A stretch of 64,000 nucleotides of DNA, taken from NCBI GenBank assembly GCA_013076295.1, contig RQOL01000876.1:1364001-1428000 (forward strand). The letters run 5' to 3'. The notes below the pieces were generated by a model that saw nothing but the letters and a program-made list of their open reading frames with translations, had not been told where the DNA came from and made no database searches. The position numbers and the translations under genes were made by a program. Positions 62,701-64,000 of this stretch are shown piece by piece. Source of the stretch: Sanderia malayensis. Taxonomy: Eukaryota; Cnidaria; Scyphozoa; Semaeostomeae; Pelagiidae. Within the stretch, counting starts at the first letter, position 1, and every line of letters begins with the position of its first letter.

Positions 62701-63906
62701 CGCTTTAATCGCCTTGTTTCTCACAGGTTTGCCGCTTTTGTCGTTTATTGTAGCAATTGCGTCTAAGTCGGATGCCTTTTTGCAAAGTCCTGGGTATGTT
62801 TCATCAGTTCTTCATTTTTGTTTCCACTGTTTAGAATCCAATAAAAATTTCAACTGCTTGCTAGAAAATTTGTTTCATCGATATACTTTTTAGATGCATT
62901 TCGTTGGGAACAATTGGATGGTTTATCAGAGGTCCTGTTGGAATTCTCCTCGGGGTATAACAAAGCTTTCGTCCTTCATTTACCATCATTCATGTCCAAA
63001 TATATCGAATTGAATTCTACGCCAAAATGTATTGCAAGAACAACTATTTTCATACTTCAAGCAACGTTGCTAATTATAGAAATCCATTATTTTCATAATA
63101 TCAATAAATTATGCATCAACTAGACCTCACAAAAAGCTCAAATTCGTTTCTGCTTCTCTTCTGTGTTTGGCAAATTAATTTCATATTAAGCATCATTGCA
63201 ATTTGTTTTTATTTTCAGGTCAACTTCATGCTTTTTTGTTTGATTCTTTGGTCTATCCTCAAAAGCATTTCCTCATCTCAACGCTTGAAGACATCACCTC
63301 AAAAACTCAGGTTCACCTACTTCTCCTTGTGTCAATCTTGCAAACACTGTAATATTTCAATATAAAACGTATTTCTTTCTAATAAACACCTCTTAATTCA
63401 ACAAAAAGTTTATTAAACGCCACATTTTTTAAACATTTATCTACATAAACGCCTCGTCCGAAACCTGACAATTTAATAAAGGCAATTTATAAAAATAGTA
63501 ATCGTATCTATTAGTCTGAAGAAGTATATAAAATAATACAGATGTACTATCCTACGACAATTAAGTTGTCGTTCACTTCACACATGTTGCAAGACTTAGG
63601 CCAGAAATTTCCCTCTTCTTCTCTCAGATCGACAACAAGAGCATTCATGACGCTAATACCGATACTTGGTGTAACAGAAATACTTGGTTTTGGCATCGAA
63701 AGCAGCGCTGTTGTGATTGGCTATCTTTACATCATAGTCAATGGATGTCTTGTTGTACGTTTGACAATATTCAATTGAACCAATCATGTTTGATTAAGTA
63801 AAACATTAAATAATTGATCTAAATTCAAGTTTTGAGAACATAATTTTCATTTTCATTTTTAAAGGGTCTACTCTTCCCCATCCTGCATTGTTTTACAGAC
63901 CCCCAG
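53751..63906 (+). CDS. Class B/adhesion-type 7TM receptor, copy B (3' end outside window)
   Basis: Paralogue of copy A. Exons: 53751-53790, 54414-54461, 55148-55351, 55435-55608, 55778-55915, 56334-56447, 56869-56975, 57374-57562, 58567-58614, 59995-60050, 60305-60374, 60691-60738, 61080-61154, 61291-61394, 61824-61938, 62150-62303, 62727-62793, 62894-62954, 63219-63310, 63628-63754, 63865-63906, about 691 residues so far. In order: signal peptide (MAKKKLYVFALQAG), one cysteine module, exon-5 module, LDLa (EQDCDGVNDC), WPKLDYC region, GAIN-A-like helices, TM1-TM7 (SFAMISLLALIIAVILL; FSWMLVEGINLF; GLPLLSFIVAIA; RGPVGILLGVNFMLFCLIL; FMTLIPILGVTEILGFG; GLLFPILHCF). The VWC-like exon 3 is missing, but frame is kept because exons 2 and 4 are both phase 1. 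The exon before TM1 needs a weak donor (GTTGGT at 61,155), and TM1's exon is 39 bases shorter than in copy A. No stop or frameshift was found. Confidence 0.83.
54225..54340. repeat. GATTGTC tandem repeat in intron 1 of copy B
   Basis: About ten imperfect units of TGATTGTCTG/CAATGATTGTC. The matching place in copy A (11,260-11,320) has only about three, so the array expanded in this arm. Confidence 0.85.
54789..54977 (+). pseudogene. Site of the lost exon 3 in copy B
   Basis: The intron upstream of exon 3 is still homologous to copy A up to the acceptor (TTCAG at 54,788). Homology resumes at TTGATGAAATTTGTTA (54,978), equivalent to about 18 bases beyond exon 3's end in copy A. The 864-base exon between these points is replaced by about 190 bases with stops and no cysteine pattern. 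Confidence 0.75.
58304..58366 (-). pseudogene. Inverted TM5-exon fragment inside copy B
   Basis: On the minus strand this reads LGTIGSFFRGPAAILLG followed by the donor GTATAAT, close to the receptor's TM5 exon but antisense to the host gene. It corresponds to 7,003-7,180 in copy A. Its downstream intron flank appears near 57,650-57,700, separated by a ~600-base insertion. Confidence 0.75.
58672..59958. mobile_element. TTAA-site TIR element (Kolobok/piggyBac-type target) in copy B
   Basis: The ends are GGACGCAGTCTACAGAAAAT and its inverse ATTTTCTGTAGACTGCGTCC. TTAA flanks both ends (58,668-58,671 and 59,959-59,962). The copy A intron (6,350-6,435) lacks it. 1,287 bases, no intact transposase; a 72-residue minus-strand frame at 59,322-59,540 is Lys/Glu-rich and unassigned. 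Confidence 0.88.
62455..62671. mobile_element. Shortened GAGTCAAA-type MITE in copy B intron
   Basis: Related to 2,658-2,922: it shares CTGAGTCAAACGCACTGAAT and internal CACTGAAC motifs. The far end stops at GTTCAGTGTTGTTCAG, without the terminal repeat. Confidence 0.55.
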
Positions 63907-63928
63907 GTAAATAATGGTTCACCCCAAC

Positions 63929-63973
63929 ACAGTGAGCTCTATATAAGAAGTTTTCTTATATAGGGCTCACTGT
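63929..63973. repeat. 45-base near-perfect palindrome after TM7 exon
   Basis: ACAGTGAGCTCTATATAAGA is mirrored by TCTTATATAGGGCTCACTGT with a loop of a few bases and one mismatch (AGCT against GGGC). It could be a minimal foldback MITE in the intron after exon TM7. Confidence 0.85.
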
Positions 63974-64000
63974 CCCAACAAGATAAACTTCGATTTCCAC

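Larger units (their letters stand above)
51485..63910. repeat. Right arm of large inverted duplication
   Basis: Reverse complement of 1-~14,055. It carries receptor copy B and its upstream region. Insertions private to this arm are at 51,762-52,273 and 58,672-59,958; the left arm's private insertions are at 421, 5,212 and 6,745. Confidence 0.95.

Overview
The window is nuclear DNA from an invertebrate animal. It is AT-rich, its genes are split into many small exons with GT-AG introns of a few hundred bases, and there are many nested DNA transposons and MITEs. The recognisable proteins are animal proteins: anillin, TCAIM, PIGM, and two large class B/adhesion-type 7TM receptors with LDLa and von Willebrand C-like modules. 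The mix suggests an early-branching animal such as a cnidarian or sponge, but that is a guess from style; no marker here fixes the phylum.

Layout. Positions 1-~14,055 and ~51,485-63,910 are the two arms of a large imperfect inverted duplication. Each arm carries one copy of the same 7TM receptor gene: copy A on the minus strand (28-11,776) and copy B on the plus strand (53,751-63,906). Their 5' ends face the centre and both run out of the window just after TM7. Exon order, phase and intron positions match exon by exon, except that copy B has lost the 864-base cysteine-rich exon 3. Each arm has its own insertions. Because the other arm keeps the empty site, several transposons (two hAT-like, one TTAA-type and two 'GTTTACACG' MITEs) can be dated to after the duplication.

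The ~37 kb between the arms holds a 156-residue intronless ORF (minus, 15,227-15,697) and then a repeat-rich stretch. At 21,144-24,280 lies a THAP/DDE DNA transposon with perfect 65-base terminal inverted repeats and an intact transposase. A nested hAT MITE with a perfect 8-base target duplication sits upstream of its transposase. Next come three same-strand housekeeping genes: anillin (22 exons, 24,522-36,725, cytokinesis scaffold), TCAIM (7 exons, 37,351-41,740, mitochondrial) and PIGM (4 exons, 42,007-44,083, GPI mannosyltransferase I). All three reconstruct to full-length reading frames. A second, younger palindrome (~2.3 kb and ~2.0 kb arms around 48.1 kb) lies between PIGM and the right receptor arm and contains near-identical ORFs of unknown nature.

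The exon models were assembled by hand from splice consensus, reading-frame phase and, for the receptors, comparison of the two copies. First and last bases of introns should be accurate to a few bases; arm edges of the inverted repeats are approximate.
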